From: Candidatus Omnitrophota bacterium
Lineage (GTDB): Bacteria; Omnitrophota; Gorgyraeia; Zapsychrales; JANLHA01
Length of the DNA stretch: 47,407 nt
Direction: 5' to 3'
Assembly (NCBI GenBank): GCA_029560465.1
Contig: JAKQKX010000067.1
Coordinates: forward strand, 1-47,407
Numbering within the stretch: position 1 is the stretch's first letter; each line of letters begins with the position of its first letter. Both the position numbers and the translations under genes were made by a program. Below are positions 35,337-43,393 of the stretch, piece by piece. Under the pieces are notes generated by a model. It was not told the origin of the DNA. It worked only from the letters and a program-made list of their open reading frames with translations, and did not search any database.

Positions 35337-36797
35337 ATGTCCTTTAATTCTATCCATTTTCTTATTTTTTTCCCTGTTGTCGCCGCCATTTATTTTATTC
35401 TGCCTTTCCGGTACCGCTGGATTTGGCTCCTGGGTGCGAGTTATTATTTTTACATGTCATGGCGCCCGGAATACGCGCTGTTGCTTATAATATCGACGCT
35501 GGTTGATTATGTCGCCGGCCGCGCCATCTTCGCCAGCCGTAACCAGGCCCGGCGCCGGGTTTTTTTGATGATGAGCCTGGCCGCGAATTTCGGCTTGCTG
35601 TTCGTCTTTAAGTATTTTAATTTCTTTAACGGCGCCTTGCGCGACCTGTGCGCCTGGCTTCACCTCCCGTACGCTGTCCCGGGCGTTGACGTCCTGCTCC
35701 CGGTGGGCATTTCTTTTTATACGTTTCAGACATTGAGTTATACATTTGAGGTGTACCTGGGGCGCAAGGAGGCGGAAACCCATCTTGGGATTTTCGCTCT
35801 TTACGTGGTTTATTTCCCGCAGCTGGTGGCCGGGCCCATTGAGCGGCCGCAGCGCCTTCTGCCCCAGCTCAAACAGGACCGCGTTTTTGATTATGACCGG
35901 GTGACGCGGGGGCTCCGGCTGATGCTCTGGGGTATGTTTAAAAAAGTCGTGATCGCTGACCGGCTGGCGATTGTTGTGAACCAGGTCTACGGCCAACCCG
36001 CCGATTATGGCGGATTGGCCCTTGTCGCGGGCACGGTGTTTTTCGCCTTTCAGATTTATTGTGATTTTTCCGGGTATTCGGATATCGCGATCGGCGCGGC
36101 GCGCGTGATGGGGGTTCATCTGATGAAAAATTTTGACCGCCCGTATCTGGCCCAATCCATCCGGGAATTCTGGGGCCGTTGGCATATTTCGCTGTCAACC
36201 TGGTTCAGAGATTACGTTTATATCCCTTTGGGCGGGAACCGCCGGGGGTTCAAGCAGTGGCAGTGGAACATCCTGCTGACGTTTGTGTTGAGCGGGCTCT
36301 GGCACGGCGCGAATTGGACTTTTATCGTGTGGGGCGGGCTGCACGGATTTTATTACCTTGTGTCCAGCTGGACCGCCGGGTTCCGGGCGCGGGTGATCCG
36401 GGCGTGCCGGCTGGAGCGCTTTCCGGGGCTGCTTCGTGGCCTTTCGGTTGTGACCACTTTTACGCTGGTGTGTTTGTCCTGGATATTTTTCCGGGCCGAC
36501 ACGCTGGGCGACGCGTTTTTCATTATTTTCAGGATCGGGCAGGGGATCACCTCGCCGCTGGTTTTTGACCTCAAGCAGCCCGGGTATATCGGGTTGCCCT
36601 TGACCGAGTTTATTTTTTCCTTGGGTCTGATTCTTCTTTTGATGGCCGTGCAAGTCCTGCAGGGCCGGGGGCCTGTCCAGGACCTTTTTTGCCGGCAGCC
36701 CGCGTGGGTCCGGTGGCCGGTCTATATGGCGCTCGCGCTGATCATCATGAACCTGGGCATCAGCGAGGAGATACCGTTTATTTATTTCCAGTTTTAA
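35337..36797 (+). CDS. MBOAT family O-acyltransferase (AlgI/DltB-like)
   Basis: A 486-aa polytopic protein with the MBOAT core: PVGISFYTFQTLSYTFEVYL, PQLVAGPIERPQRLLPQL, FWGRWHISLSTWFRDYVYIP and SGLWHGANWTFIVWGGLHGF with the catalytic His about 323. Such proteins pass an acyl group across the inner membrane to a periplasmic partner that acylates a polysaccharide or cell-wall polymer. The next gene, 9 bp downstream, encodes an SGNH-like partner. Together they form a two-gene acylation unit. The polymer is unknown; no alginate genes are nearby. Confidence 0.93.
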   Translation: MSFNSIHFLIFFPVVAAIYFILPFRYRWIWLLGASYYFYMSWRPEYALLLIISTLVDYVAGRAIFASRNQARRRVFLMMSLAANFGLLFVFKYFNFFNGALRDLCAWLHLPYAVPGVDVLLPVGISFYTFQTLSYTFEVYLGRKEAETHLGIFALYVVYFPQLVAGPIERPQRLLPQLKQDRVFDYDRVTRGLRLMLWGMFKKVVIADRLAIVVNQVYGQPADYGGLALVAGTVFFAFQIYCDFSGYSDIAIGAARVMGVHLMKNFDRPYLAQSIREFWGRWHISLSTWFRDYVYIPLGGNRRGFKQWQWNILLTFVLSGLWHGANWTFIVWGGLHGFYYLVSSWTAGFRARVIRACRLERFPGLLRGLSVVTTFTLVCLSWIFFRADTLGDAFFIIFRIGQGITSPLVFDLKQPGYIGLPLTEFIFSLGLILLLMAVQVLQGRGPVQDLFCRQPAWVRWPVYMALALIIMNLGISEEIPFIYFQF

Positions 36798-36806
36798 AAT
36801 GCGCTT

Positions 36807-37784
36807 ATGAAACGTTTTTTTCTAAAAATTTTATTGTTCTCCACCCTCGTGGTCACCTTGCAGTTTTATATGCCTTTGCCGCGGGACCTCCAGTTTAAAA
36901 TCAAAAAGATCGACACGATCCTCCGGTGGAAGCCGGATGTGATTTATTTCGGGGACAGCACGCTTAACTGGACAGCCCCTTCGGACAGGTTGAAGTTGAG
37001 CATGCCGGCTTTGCTGAAAGCCTTGCTGCCGGGTTCGGTCGTGGTCAAGCTGGTGCACCCGTCTTATCAGATGGCTATTTACAAAGAGAATCTGCGTTTT
37101 TTTATCCTTAAGAAGTATTATCCCAAGTGCGTGATTTTCCCCATCAATCTCCGCAGCTTCAGCCCGATCTGGGAATGGCAGCCGCTCTGGCAGTTTGAGG
37201 AGGAGGTGACCCTGATCAACAGCATGCTGGAGGGCTGGATTTGGTTTTATAAGCCGTTAACGGTTTTTAAGCTGAACCACCTAAAGTTGACCGGTTATGA
37301 GTATCTGCGTAAGAAAGTTTATATGGGGGATAAGGAAGTGGGGCGGGTCCGGGATTTTGATAATTTGGATTATTTTACAGCTACGGATGAGAATATCCGC
37401 CGCCAGATGGTGGTTCGTTACATGTATCCATTGTCCGAAGACCACCGTTTCATCCGATCTATGCTGGAGATCGTTCGTATGTCCAAGGCGGCGGGCATTG
37501 AACCTGTTTTTTATATCACGCCGATCGATTTTCAGACCGGCGTCCGTTACGTGGGGCCGGCTTTCACAGATCAGGTGGAAAAGAATGTGGCGTTTATTCA
37601 GCAGGTTTTATCCGCAGAAGGCGTGGAGGCCCTGGATTTATCCCGTTCGCTCGGCACGAAGTATTTCAGTTGGCCGGAAGATGTCCCAACGGTGCTGTAT
37701 CCTAACGAGCATCTTAAATTACGCGGCCGGATTTTTGTCGTTGAAAACCTGCATCAATTCATGCGGCTGAAAAAGCTGCCGTGA
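36807..37784 (+). CDS. SGNH-hydrolase-like periplasmic acyltransfer partner
   Basis: A 325-aa protein with an N-terminal anchor or signal helix (FFLKILLFSTLVVTLQFYMP) and an SGNH-type layout: FGDSTLNW with Ser about 51 (block I, GDS), and PNEHLKLRGR near 305-312 with a His (block V region). In AlgJ/AlgX/DltD-type partners this catalytic set completes the O-acetylation started by MBOAT proteins. The tight spacing to the MBOAT gene supports this role. No clear DUF name assigned. The Asp of the Asp-x-x-His pair is replaced (Asn-Glu-His), so the catalytic dyad needs care. Confidence 0.7.
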   Translation: MKRFFLKILLFSTLVVTLQFYMPLPRDLQFKIKKIDTILRWKPDVIYFGDSTLNWTAPSDRLKLSMPALLKALLPGSVVVKLVHPSYQMAIYKENLRFFILKKYYPKCVIFPINLRSFSPIWEWQPLWQFEEEVTLINSMLEGWIWFYKPLTVFKLNHLKLTGYEYLRKKVYMGDKEVGRVRDFDNLDYFTATDENIRRQMVVRYMYPLSEDHRFIRSMLEIVRMSKAAGIEPVFYITPIDFQTGVRYVGPAFTDQVEKNVAFIQQVLSAEGVEALDLSRSLGTKYFSWPEDVPTVLYPNEHLKLRGRIFVVENLHQFMRLKKLP

Positions 37785-37932
37785 GCGCACGCCCTGACTT
37801 CGTCCGGGGGGCGGGGGATCAACCCCTGTAACCGGGCGCGTATATATTTAAATTATCTGTTGTATTATCCTGGCGGCGCTGATAAACTTAACCTAATTAT
37901 GATACCGGCGTGTTAAGCTTGGTGCGCGGAAT

Positions 37933-38640
37933 ATGGTGTACAAAACTCTGATTCCAAATATTATTACGATAGGTAATATGGTGTGCGGCCTTGCCGCCAT
38001 CGCGTTCGGTGTGTCCGGGGGGGCGCTGTTAGGCGCTTACCTGATTTTCCTCGGCATGATCCTGGATTTCTTCGACGGGAAAGTCGCCCGGTTGACCAAC
38101 ACCGTGAGCCCGTTCGGGGCGTATCTGGATTCGGTCACGGATATCATCACGTTTGGGATCGCGCCCGTGGTCCTGGTTTTCATGATCACTCCCTTGAAAT
38201 ACCGGTTTGTCATTTCCTCCTTTCTGCTCATTTATGCCGTGTGCGGGGCCTTCCGGTTAATCCGTTTTACACGGGATGTCCACGCCAAGAAGGGGGAGAT
38301 GTTCACCGGTATGCCCATCCCGGCTGCGGCCGGTGTCCTGATGAGTTCCCTGGTGCTTTACCAGCATTCGCACTTGTCCTATTCTTATGTTTGGATGTCT
38401 GTCTTTCTGCTCGGCAATTCCGCGCTGATGATAAGCCGGCTGCCTTATTTCCATTTCGCGAAGCTTATGGATCGGGTCCCGTTCGGGTCCAAGGTGGGGG
38501 CCGGAATTGGCATGGCGCTTTTTATAGGATTCGGATATTACTACGCGATTTTTTTCCTGCTGTTCTCGCTGTACGCGGTCTTCGGAATTCAGTGGCCCGT
38601 GCGGCAGTTTTTCTTCGGGAAACTCCTGCCTAACCGTTAG
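37933..38640 (+). CDS. pssA: CDP-diacylglycerol--serine O-phosphatidyltransferase
   Basis: A 235-aa polytopic enzyme with the complete CDP-alcohol phosphatidyltransferase signature DG-KV-AR-(8)-G-(3)-D-(3)-D in the segment starting FDGKVARLTNTVSPFGAYLD. The N-terminus (NIITIGNMVCGLAAI) and length fit the Bacillus-type PssA, which makes phosphatidylserine from CDP-diacylglycerol and serine in the inner membrane. No phosphatidylserine decarboxylase gene is next to it. Phosphatidylglycerophosphate synthases share the motif, but the N-terminal sequence favours PssA. Confidence 0.9.
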   Translation: MVYKTLIPNIITIGNMVCGLAAIAFGVSGGALLGAYLIFLGMILDFFDGKVARLTNTVSPFGAYLDSVTDIITFGIAPVVLVFMITPLKYRFVISSFLLIYAVCGAFRLIRFTRDVHAKKGEMFTGMPIPAAAGVLMSSLVLYQHSHLSYSYVWMSVFLLGNSALMISRLPYFHFAKLMDRVPFGSKVGAGIGMALFIGFGYYYAIFFLLFSLYAVFGIQWPVRQFFFGKLLPNR

Positions 38641-38649
38641 CTTTTCCCC

Positions 38650-38666
38650 CGGACAGTTCCTGTCCG
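38650..38666. terminator. Hairpin between convergent genes (weak terminator candidate)
   Basis: CGGACAG (38650-38656) and CTGTCCG (38660-38666) pair perfectly with a 3-nt loop between pssA (+) and the next gene (-). There is no T-run right after it on either strand. Confidence 0.4.
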
Positions 38667-38693
38667 CCGTCACGATAAGTTCCAACGGGTTTT

Positions 38694-39212
38694 TCAGGTT
38701 TTTGACGTGTCGCCCGGCATGATTTCGCGGATTTTAAAGCGGCCTTCAGCGCAGTCAATGATTTCCGTGAAACTGATGTTCCGGAAATTGGCATACTGGA
38801 TGTGCGCTTCAAACGCGCAGGTCTTCAGGTGAGCGAAAAAACTGTTTCCGACTTCTCGGGTGATGTCGTAAGGGCCTTCATGAATCGCGGGATTTAAGGG
38901 GACGGATTGCGTGGGGTGGAGGACCTCGATGGGTGGAAAGGCCAGGTGGACGGTTTTTTTAAACTGGTAATCCAGGGTGACGGGAAATTCTTTTATCAGG
39001 ATGTCTTTGGCCGTGCACGACCCGTCATTAACCAGTTTCAGCGCCTGTTCATCCATGTCAATGGCAAAAGTAAGGACCGGAACTTTGTTCCGGTCCTTTT
39101 CCAGGGCCAAAGCGTGTTTCAGCTGGGAGACGCGTTTCAGGCTGGCCAGCAACAACCCGGAAACCAGAATCAGCAGCGCCACTGAAATCGTGAAGGGTGC
39201 GCTCACCAACAC
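38694..39212 (-). CDS. Membrane-anchored protein of unknown function
   Basis: A 172-aa protein with one N-terminal helix (about 5-25, APFTISVALLILVSGLLLAS), then about 145 soluble residues rich in beta strands (VPVLTFAIDMDEQALKLVND) with an Ig-like look. GTG 39212 is the likely start, preceded by GGGGAAA. It lies 31 bp downstream of the DUF481 barrel gene and is probably co-transcribed with it from the perfect promoter at 40024-40052. Confidence 0.6.
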   Translation of the reverse strand: MLVSAPFTISVALLILVSGLLLASLKRVSQLKHALALEKDRNKVPVLTFAIDMDEQALKLVNDGSCTAKDILIKEFPVTLDYQFKKTVHLAFPPIEVLHPTQSVPLNPAIHEGPYDITREVGNSFFAHLKTCAFEAHIQYANFRNISFTEIIDCAEGRFKIREIMPGDTSKT

Positions 39213-39243
39213 AGGCTTTCCCCCTTCGTGGGTATGAAACGGT

Positions 39244-39981
39244 TTAGAATGAATACTTCAACGCGGTGACGAACAGCGTATCGGTTTTTTTCTTGTCTTC
39301 CGAAGGCTCTGAATTAAAGTCAACGATAAATTTAACGGTCAGGTCCACCGAAGTGCTGATGGGGTTGATAAAAGCCGTTTCAGATTTAACCCGGAAACCG
39401 TTGCCTTCCAGAGAAGGGATCAGGGATAAATCTTCCGACAGGAACGCTTTTTCCATCACTTTTTTCTTCATGAACGTGTGCGCGATAAAGACCGCGCCTT
39501 CATCTTTGTCCTTCCCGGGGGTCCGGTATTCGGTGATTTCATAACCCAGGAGGCCTTCCAGCATGGCGGTCCAGTCTTCTTCCTTGGAGAACCAGTGCCC
39601 CAAACCGGTGGCTGGGGTGATGCGGTAATCCACGTCGGCAAAAAAGTCATGCATCACTTCCAATTGATAGGAGTTGAACCAGACTTTGTCTTCTCCGAAG
39701 TTGTAGTAGTACCGGGTTAAGCTGAGCCATTTTTGGGTGTCCATTGTATTGTTGGTCTCACCGTAGTAAATGTCCATCGAAGAAGAAAACTCCGCTTCCG
39801 TCATCAGGTATTTTATGGCCCCGTTGAGGTTCAGTTGCGCGCTGTCGGTGTTGCCGTTGGCCTGGTTGTAGCCGAGGGAGATTTCCCGCTTCCATTCGTC
39901 GGCAAAGCTGTTGAGTCCGGGGACGATGGTGAGGAGCACGGCCAGGCCGAGCGTGATACAGGACAATTGAAATTTTGTCAT
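39244..39981 (-). CDS. DUF481 outer-membrane beta-barrel protein
   Basis: A 245-aa protein with a signal peptide (about 1-27, cleavage near SFA|DE) and a DUF481-type barrel: WKREISLGYNQANGNTDSAQ, the typical GNT motif after the first strand, followed by LSLTRYYYNFGEDKVWFNSY and a C-terminal strand ending FVTALKYSF. DUF481 (YdiY-like) proteins are salt-induced outer-membrane barrels of unknown function. CCAGGAGGTCCCC precedes ATG 39981, and a perfect sigma70 promoter lies 43-71 bp upstream. Confidence 0.88.
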   Translation of the reverse strand: MTKFQLSCITLGLAVLLTIVPGLNSFADEWKREISLGYNQANGNTDSAQLNLNGAIKYLMTEAEFSSSMDIYYGETNNTMDTQKWLSLTRYYYNFGEDKVWFNSYQLEVMHDFFADVDYRITPATGLGHWFSKEEDWTAMLEGLLGYEITEYRTPGKDKDEGAVFIAHTFMKKKVMEKAFLSEDLSLIPSLEGNGFRVKSETAFINPISTSVDLTVKFIVDFNSEPSEDKKKTDTLFVTALKYSF

Positions 39982-40023
39982 GGGGACCTCCTGGAGTTAA
40001 AGATTTCTTTTAATGTGTGTTCA

Positions 40024-40052
40024 ATTATAGGGGAGGGCAGGAATACTGTCAA
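40024..40052 (-). promoter_or_regulatory. Perfect sigma70 consensus promoter
   Basis: On the minus strand TTGACA, a 17-bp spacer and TATAAT, all consensus, 43 bp before the DUF481 barrel gene. High constitutive expression is expected. Confidence 0.85.
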
Positions 40053-40133
40053 GCGGTAATCCCGGCACAAGAAACGGTTTTTGCGCGCGGGGCCGGGTTT
40101 TTGTAAAGGCGGTGGAATTTTTCTTTAGATCGG

Positions 40134-40162
40134 TTGTCGAATCCCTGTTTTCGTTGTAAAAT
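40134..40162 (+). promoter_or_regulatory. Sigma70-type promoter for the zinc-ribbon/purU genes
   Basis: TTGTCG (4/6), a 17-bp spacer and TAAAAT (5/6), 49 bp before ATG 40211. Confidence 0.6.
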
Positions 40163-40210
40163 ACGGGTTACTTGGCGTTTACAGAAACCATTCGAAAAAC
40201 GGAGGGGACT

Positions 40211-40759
40211 ATGACATGCCCGGATTGCGGCCGTGATTTACAGCCGGTTGATTTCAGGGGGATTGAAATTAAAGAATGTGCGCAATGCCAGGGCCGGTGG
40301 TTTGACCGCGACGAGCTGATCAAGGCCAAAAACAGGACGGATGACGACCTGCGGTGGCTTGATTTTGACCCGTTCGGCCAGGACGCCGACCAGTTTCATG
40401 TCCCCCCTGAACGGAAGAAATGCCCCCGGTGCCGAAAGGATATGGACGCGCTTCTGTATGAGGGCTCCGGCGTGGTGATCGACCGTTGCCTGGATTGCCA
40501 CGGGATTTGGGTTCACCATGGCGAGTTTGAAAAGATCATCCAGTATTTGGAAAACCTTGTCACCGGCAAGAGCGGGGCGGAGTATGTGCGGGACACGTTC
40601 ACGCAATTTTTGCAGATCGCCCTTGGCCGGGAAAAACTGTCTTTTGAAATCCGGGACTTTCTTGTGGTTTTAAAGTTGTCGGAGCAGCGCTGGGGTGCCG
40701 AGCACCCGCGGGTCGCGGAAGCGATTAAACGTATTTACGAATACCTCCCTTTTCTTTAA
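40211..40759 (+). CDS. Double TFIIB-type zinc-ribbon protein
   Basis: A 182-aa protein with two zf-TFIIB zinc ribbons: CPDCGRDL... ECAQCQGRWFDRDEL (about 3-38) and CPRCRKDM... RCLDCHGIWVHHGEF (about 73-107). The WxD/WxH endings are typical of this family, whose members are small soluble proteins of unknown function, not general transcription factors. The last about 60 residues are helical. GGAGGGGACT before ATG 40211 sets the start; a frame open upstream to 40172 has no such site. It precedes purU by 46 bp. Confidence 0.85.
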   Translation: MTCPDCGRDLQPVDFRGIEIKECAQCQGRWFDRDELIKAKNRTDDDLRWLDFDPFGQDADQFHVPPERKKCPRCRKDMDALLYEGSGVVIDRCLDCHGIWVHHGEFEKIIQYLENLVTGKSGAEYVRDTFTQFLQIALGREKLSFEIRDFLVVLKLSEQRWGAEHPRVAEAIKRIYEYLPFL

Positions 40760-40805
40760 CCCGGGGCCGAAGCCGCCCGAAGGGAACAGCCCATAGAGAG
40801 GCGCC

Positions 40806-41657
40806 ATGAAACACGCCGTGTTGTTGATATCCTGCCCGGACCAGCGTGGTATAACCGCGACGGTTTCCAACTTTATCTTTGAGCATAACGGCAACATTGT
40901 GCACGCCGACCAACACATTGACGAGCAGTCAAACACGTTTTTTATGCGGATCGAATGGGCCCTGGAGGGGTTTGATATCCCCGGGGATGATATCCCGGAG
41001 ATGTTCCGGGGCCTGGCCGGGCGGTTTGGCATGAGGTGGGACTTGAGCCTGACCAGCCGCCGGCCGAAGATGGCCGTTTTTGTGTCGAAGCCCCTGCACT
41101 GCCTGCAGGATATTTTGCTGCGGCACAAGGCCGGGCAATTCCGGTGCGACATCCCGCTCATTATCAGCAACCATCCTGACGCCCGCCCGATCGCGGAAAC
41201 CTACAAAATCGATTTTCATGAATTCCCCGTCGAACCTGACACCAAGCGTTCCCAGGAAGAAAAGGAGATCGGCGCGTTGACGGCCGCCGGGGTTGATTTT
41301 ATTTTCCTGGCGCGTTACCACCAGGTTTTATCGCTGGAATTTGTCCGGCATTTTTCCGACCGGATCATCAATATTCATCATTCCTTTTTGCCGGCTTTTG
41401 CCGGGAAGAATCCGTACGCCCAGGCGTATGAGAAGGGGGTGAAGATCATCGGGGCGACAAGCCATTACGTGACGGAAACGCTGGATGAGGGGCCGATTAT
41501 TGAACAGGACACCGTGCGGGTCAGCCACCGGGACACGTTGCAGGATTTAATCCGCAAAGGGGAAGACCTGGAAAAAGTTGTGGCCGCGCGCGCGATCCGG
41601 CTGTTTTTGGAAAAAAGGATCCTGCGCTACGGGAACAAGACCGTTGTCTTTGATTAG
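40806..41657 (+). CDS. purU: Formyltetrahydrofolate deformylase
   Basis: A 283-aa protein of the usual size. An N-terminal ACT-type domain (about 4-80: LLISCPDQRGITATVSNFIF) is followed by a formyltransferase-fold domain with LIISNHPDA, IFLARYHQVLS, INIHHSFLPAFAGKNPYAQA and GATSHYVTETLDEGPIIEQD, all typical of PurU. The enzyme hydrolyses 10-formyl-THF to formate and THF and balances one-carbon pools; in many bacteria methionine and glycine control it through the ACT domain. It lies in a gene run with a zinc-ribbon protein and signalling genes. Confidence 0.96.
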   Translation: MKHAVLLISCPDQRGITATVSNFIFEHNGNIVHADQHIDEQSNTFFMRIEWALEGFDIPGDDIPEMFRGLAGRFGMRWDLSLTSRRPKMAVFVSKPLHCLQDILLRHKAGQFRCDIPLIISNHPDARPIAETYKIDFHEFPVEPDTKRSQEEKEIGALTAAGVDFIFLARYHQVLSLEFVRHFSDRIINIHHSFLPAFAGKNPYAQAYEKGVKIIGATSHYVTETLDEGPIIEQDTVRVSHRDTLQDLIRKGEDLEKVVAARAIRLFLEKRILRYGNKTVVFD

Positions 41658-41727
41658 CCGGCGAAGTGTTTTAAACCAGCAACCGGGTTTATGAAGAGGA
41701 AGCCCGTAAGCCCGGGGAAGGAGGGGC

Positions 41728-42228
41728 ATGAAAAAGATTCTGGTTGTTGACGATGAGGCGGATCTGTGCGAGCTTGTGCAGGGGAGCCTGCAGAAAACCG
41801 GGGAGTATGTTGTTGAGGCCGTTTCTGACCCGGAAAAGGTGATTGATAAATGCAAGGATTTTAAACCCGACCTCATTCTGCTTGATATCGTCATGCCGAA
41901 GCTGAATGGGACGGACCTTATAAAAGAGCTTCGCCGGGACCGGGATTTGGCCCGGGTCCGCATCGTGGTGACCAGCGGGTTGGGCGAAATGGTGTATTCC
42001 AAGAAAAAGGATGAATGGAAATGGCAGCCGAACCGCCAGCTGATCGCGGAGCGGGGCGAGGATATTGTCAGGGAGAAAAGCGCCGAACGGGCGGCGGCCG
42101 CTTATGGCGTGGATGATTATCTGGCCAAACCGTTTAAGCCGGAGCTTCTTCGCCAGGTGGTGAAAGATGTTTTGGAGCAAGGGGACAAGGACAGCGCGGG
42201 GGAGGGGGAACCCGACATTGTTTTTTAG
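41728..42228 (+). CDS. Single-domain response regulator with an internal insertion
   Basis: A 166-aa receiver domain: acidic pair Asp8-Asp9, phospho-Asp53 (LLDIVMP), Thr82 (VVTSG) and Lys134 (AKPF). Between the Thr strand and the Lys strand a usual receiver has about 20 residues; here about 50 are present, including a charged Trp/Lys-rich insert (YSKKKDEWKWQPNRQ) near 90-104. This places extra sequence on the face that usually binds partners. No output domain follows, so it would act by protein contact. GGAAGGAGGGGC precedes ATG 41728. A PilZ gene follows 50 bp later. Confidence 0.88.
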   Translation: MKKILVVDDEADLCELVQGSLQKTGEYVVEAVSDPEKVIDKCKDFKPDLILLDIVMPKLNGTDLIKELRRDRDLARVRIVVTSGLGEMVYSKKKDEWKWQPNRQLIAERGEDIVREKSAERAAAAYGVDDYLAKPFKPELLRQVVKDVLEQGDKDSAGEGEPDIVF

Positions 42229-42278
42229 CTGTTGTCGGCCCGCAGGGTTTCAATTAATCGCATTGGAAAGGGGATCAC

Positions 42279-42788
42279 ATGCAAGAGGACGGGAGACAGG
42301 ACCGCAGAAGGTCGCCGCGTTATGACACGGATGCGAAGATTCAATTTTGCGTTAATTTTGATGTGCGCACCCGGGTGGACTACCGGGTGAAGAAGGATGG
42401 CGAAGGGCAATTCTCCGGGCAGAAACATACCGGGATCAGTAAAAATGTCAGCGTGGAGGGGTTTTGCTTTTCATCCGATGTCGCGCTGAAAAAGAGCGAC
42501 GGCCTTTATATGGAGGTGTTTGTCCCGCAATCCGACACGCCTATTATCATGGAAGGGACCGTGCAGTGGTGCCAGCCGGCCGGAGACGCGCTGTCCCCCG
42601 CGCGTTTTGACACGGGCGTGAAAGTGCGGGACGTTAACGGCGAAAGCGTGGCGAACACCGTCTTTTTTGACAATATTCATAAACTTTTGTGGAGCAATTT
42701 ACTGGATTCGGTTTTCAGCAGTTTTAAGGAATTGAGCAAGGTCAGGACCGACCGGCTCCGGTCAAGCCCTTCTTCTACGGAATCATAA
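42279..42788 (+). CDS. PilZ domain protein (c-di-GMP binding)
   Basis: A 169-aa protein with both c-di-GMP contacts of PilZ: RxxxR (Arg10-Arg14 in RRRSPR) and NxSxxG (Asn56-Gly61 in NVSVEGFCF), and the following beta strands (LYMEVFVPQSDTPIIMEGTV). The last about 45 residues form a helical extension (FFDNIHKLLWSNLLDSVFSS). It would respond to c-di-GMP and act on an unknown partner. With the preceding receiver it suggests a small signalling pair. Confidence 0.88.
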   Translation: MQEDGRQDRRRSPRYDTDAKIQFCVNFDVRTRVDYRVKKDGEGQFSGQKHTGISKNVSVEGFCFSSDVALKKSDGLYMEVFVPQSDTPIIMEGTVQWCQPAGDALSPARFDTGVKVRDVNGESVANTVFFDNIHKLLWSNLLDSVFSSFKELSKVRTDRLRSSPSSTES

Positions 42789-42884
42789 CATGGAGCGTTC
42801 TAGGGCCTGCCGTGTTCCCGGAACCCGTCTTTAAAAATTCTGGTATTTTGCGGCTTTTATGGTATTCTAATAATTCATGTTTTC

Positions 42885-42976
42885 GGAGAGGTGGCCGAGC
42901 GGTTTAAGGCGCACGCCTGGAGAGCGTGTGGCGGCCGAAAGGTTGCTCGAGAGTTCGAATCTCTCCCTCTCCGCCA
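42885..42976 (+). tRNA. tRNA-Ser (anticodon GGA)
   Basis: Acceptor GGAGAGG (42885-42891) pairs with CCTCTCC (42966-42972), discriminator G and encoded CCA (42974-42976). The anticodon arm CACGC-CTGGAGA-GCGTG gives GGA at 42919-42921. A long variable arm (GGCGGCCGAAAGGTTGCTC region) and T-arm GAGAG-TTCGAAT-CTCTC confirm a class II serine tRNA reading UCC/UCU. The cassette array starts about 390 bp downstream. Confidence 0.97.
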
Positions 42977-43364
42977 TTTATATCAAAAGTCTTCACTTAA
43001 ATGTTGATATAATGACGAAAACAGAACCCTATCCTGAAGGTCCCCATGCGGGGGGCTTCACCCCGCTGCCACAGAATTCTTTATCAATTCCATATCCAAA
43101 ATTATCCTTTGACGCGGCTTTAAGCCGGGTTGGAGGCAGGACAGGAGTATCTGCCCAAGTCAGCCCGGAGAAGGCGGAACGTGTTTGTTTGTGATAACAG
43201 CAGGGGGTTGTTATACGACGTTCCGGATAAGTGATATTACAGGGCCAATGGAGACCATTTTATAAAAAACAGGGCTATAATAATAAAAAATCGGGGTAAA
43301 AATTGAATTATTCAAATGCCAAGAAACACCGCCAACCAGCAAATGGATAAGTCGTTAAAGAATT
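42977..43364. other. Gene-free stretch between tRNA-Ser and the cassette array
   Basis: 388 bp without a convincing gene. It contains a 9-bp inverted repeat just after the tRNA (42978-43012), a GCGGGG/CCCCGC hairpin (43048-43066) and a short ATAACA/TGTTAT pair (43194-43214). No integron integrase gene is present, and an attI site cannot be recognised with certainty. Confidence 0.5.
42978..43012. repeat. 9-bp perfect inverted repeat after tRNA-Ser
   Basis: TTATATCAA (42978-42986) and TTGATATAA (43004-43012) are exact inverted copies, 17 bp apart, starting two bases after the encoded CCA. Confidence 0.6.
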
Positions 43365-43393
43365 GTTAGCCATCAATATGGAAATTTAAGAAA

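Noticed and set aside
37983-38633. Long open frame inside pssA in another reading frame
   Set aside because: It is an Arg/Pro/Gly-rich shadow of the pssA codons; the CDP-alcohol transferase signature fixes the real frame.
42877-43194. Open frame running through tRNA-Ser
   Set aside because: It covers the tRNA gene itself and has no coding features.
43194-43214. ATAACA / TGTTAT pair before cassette 1
   Set aside because: Looks like R''/R' cores but is far too short for an attC and its bases do not match any cassette start. It could be chance or part of an attI, which I cannot show.
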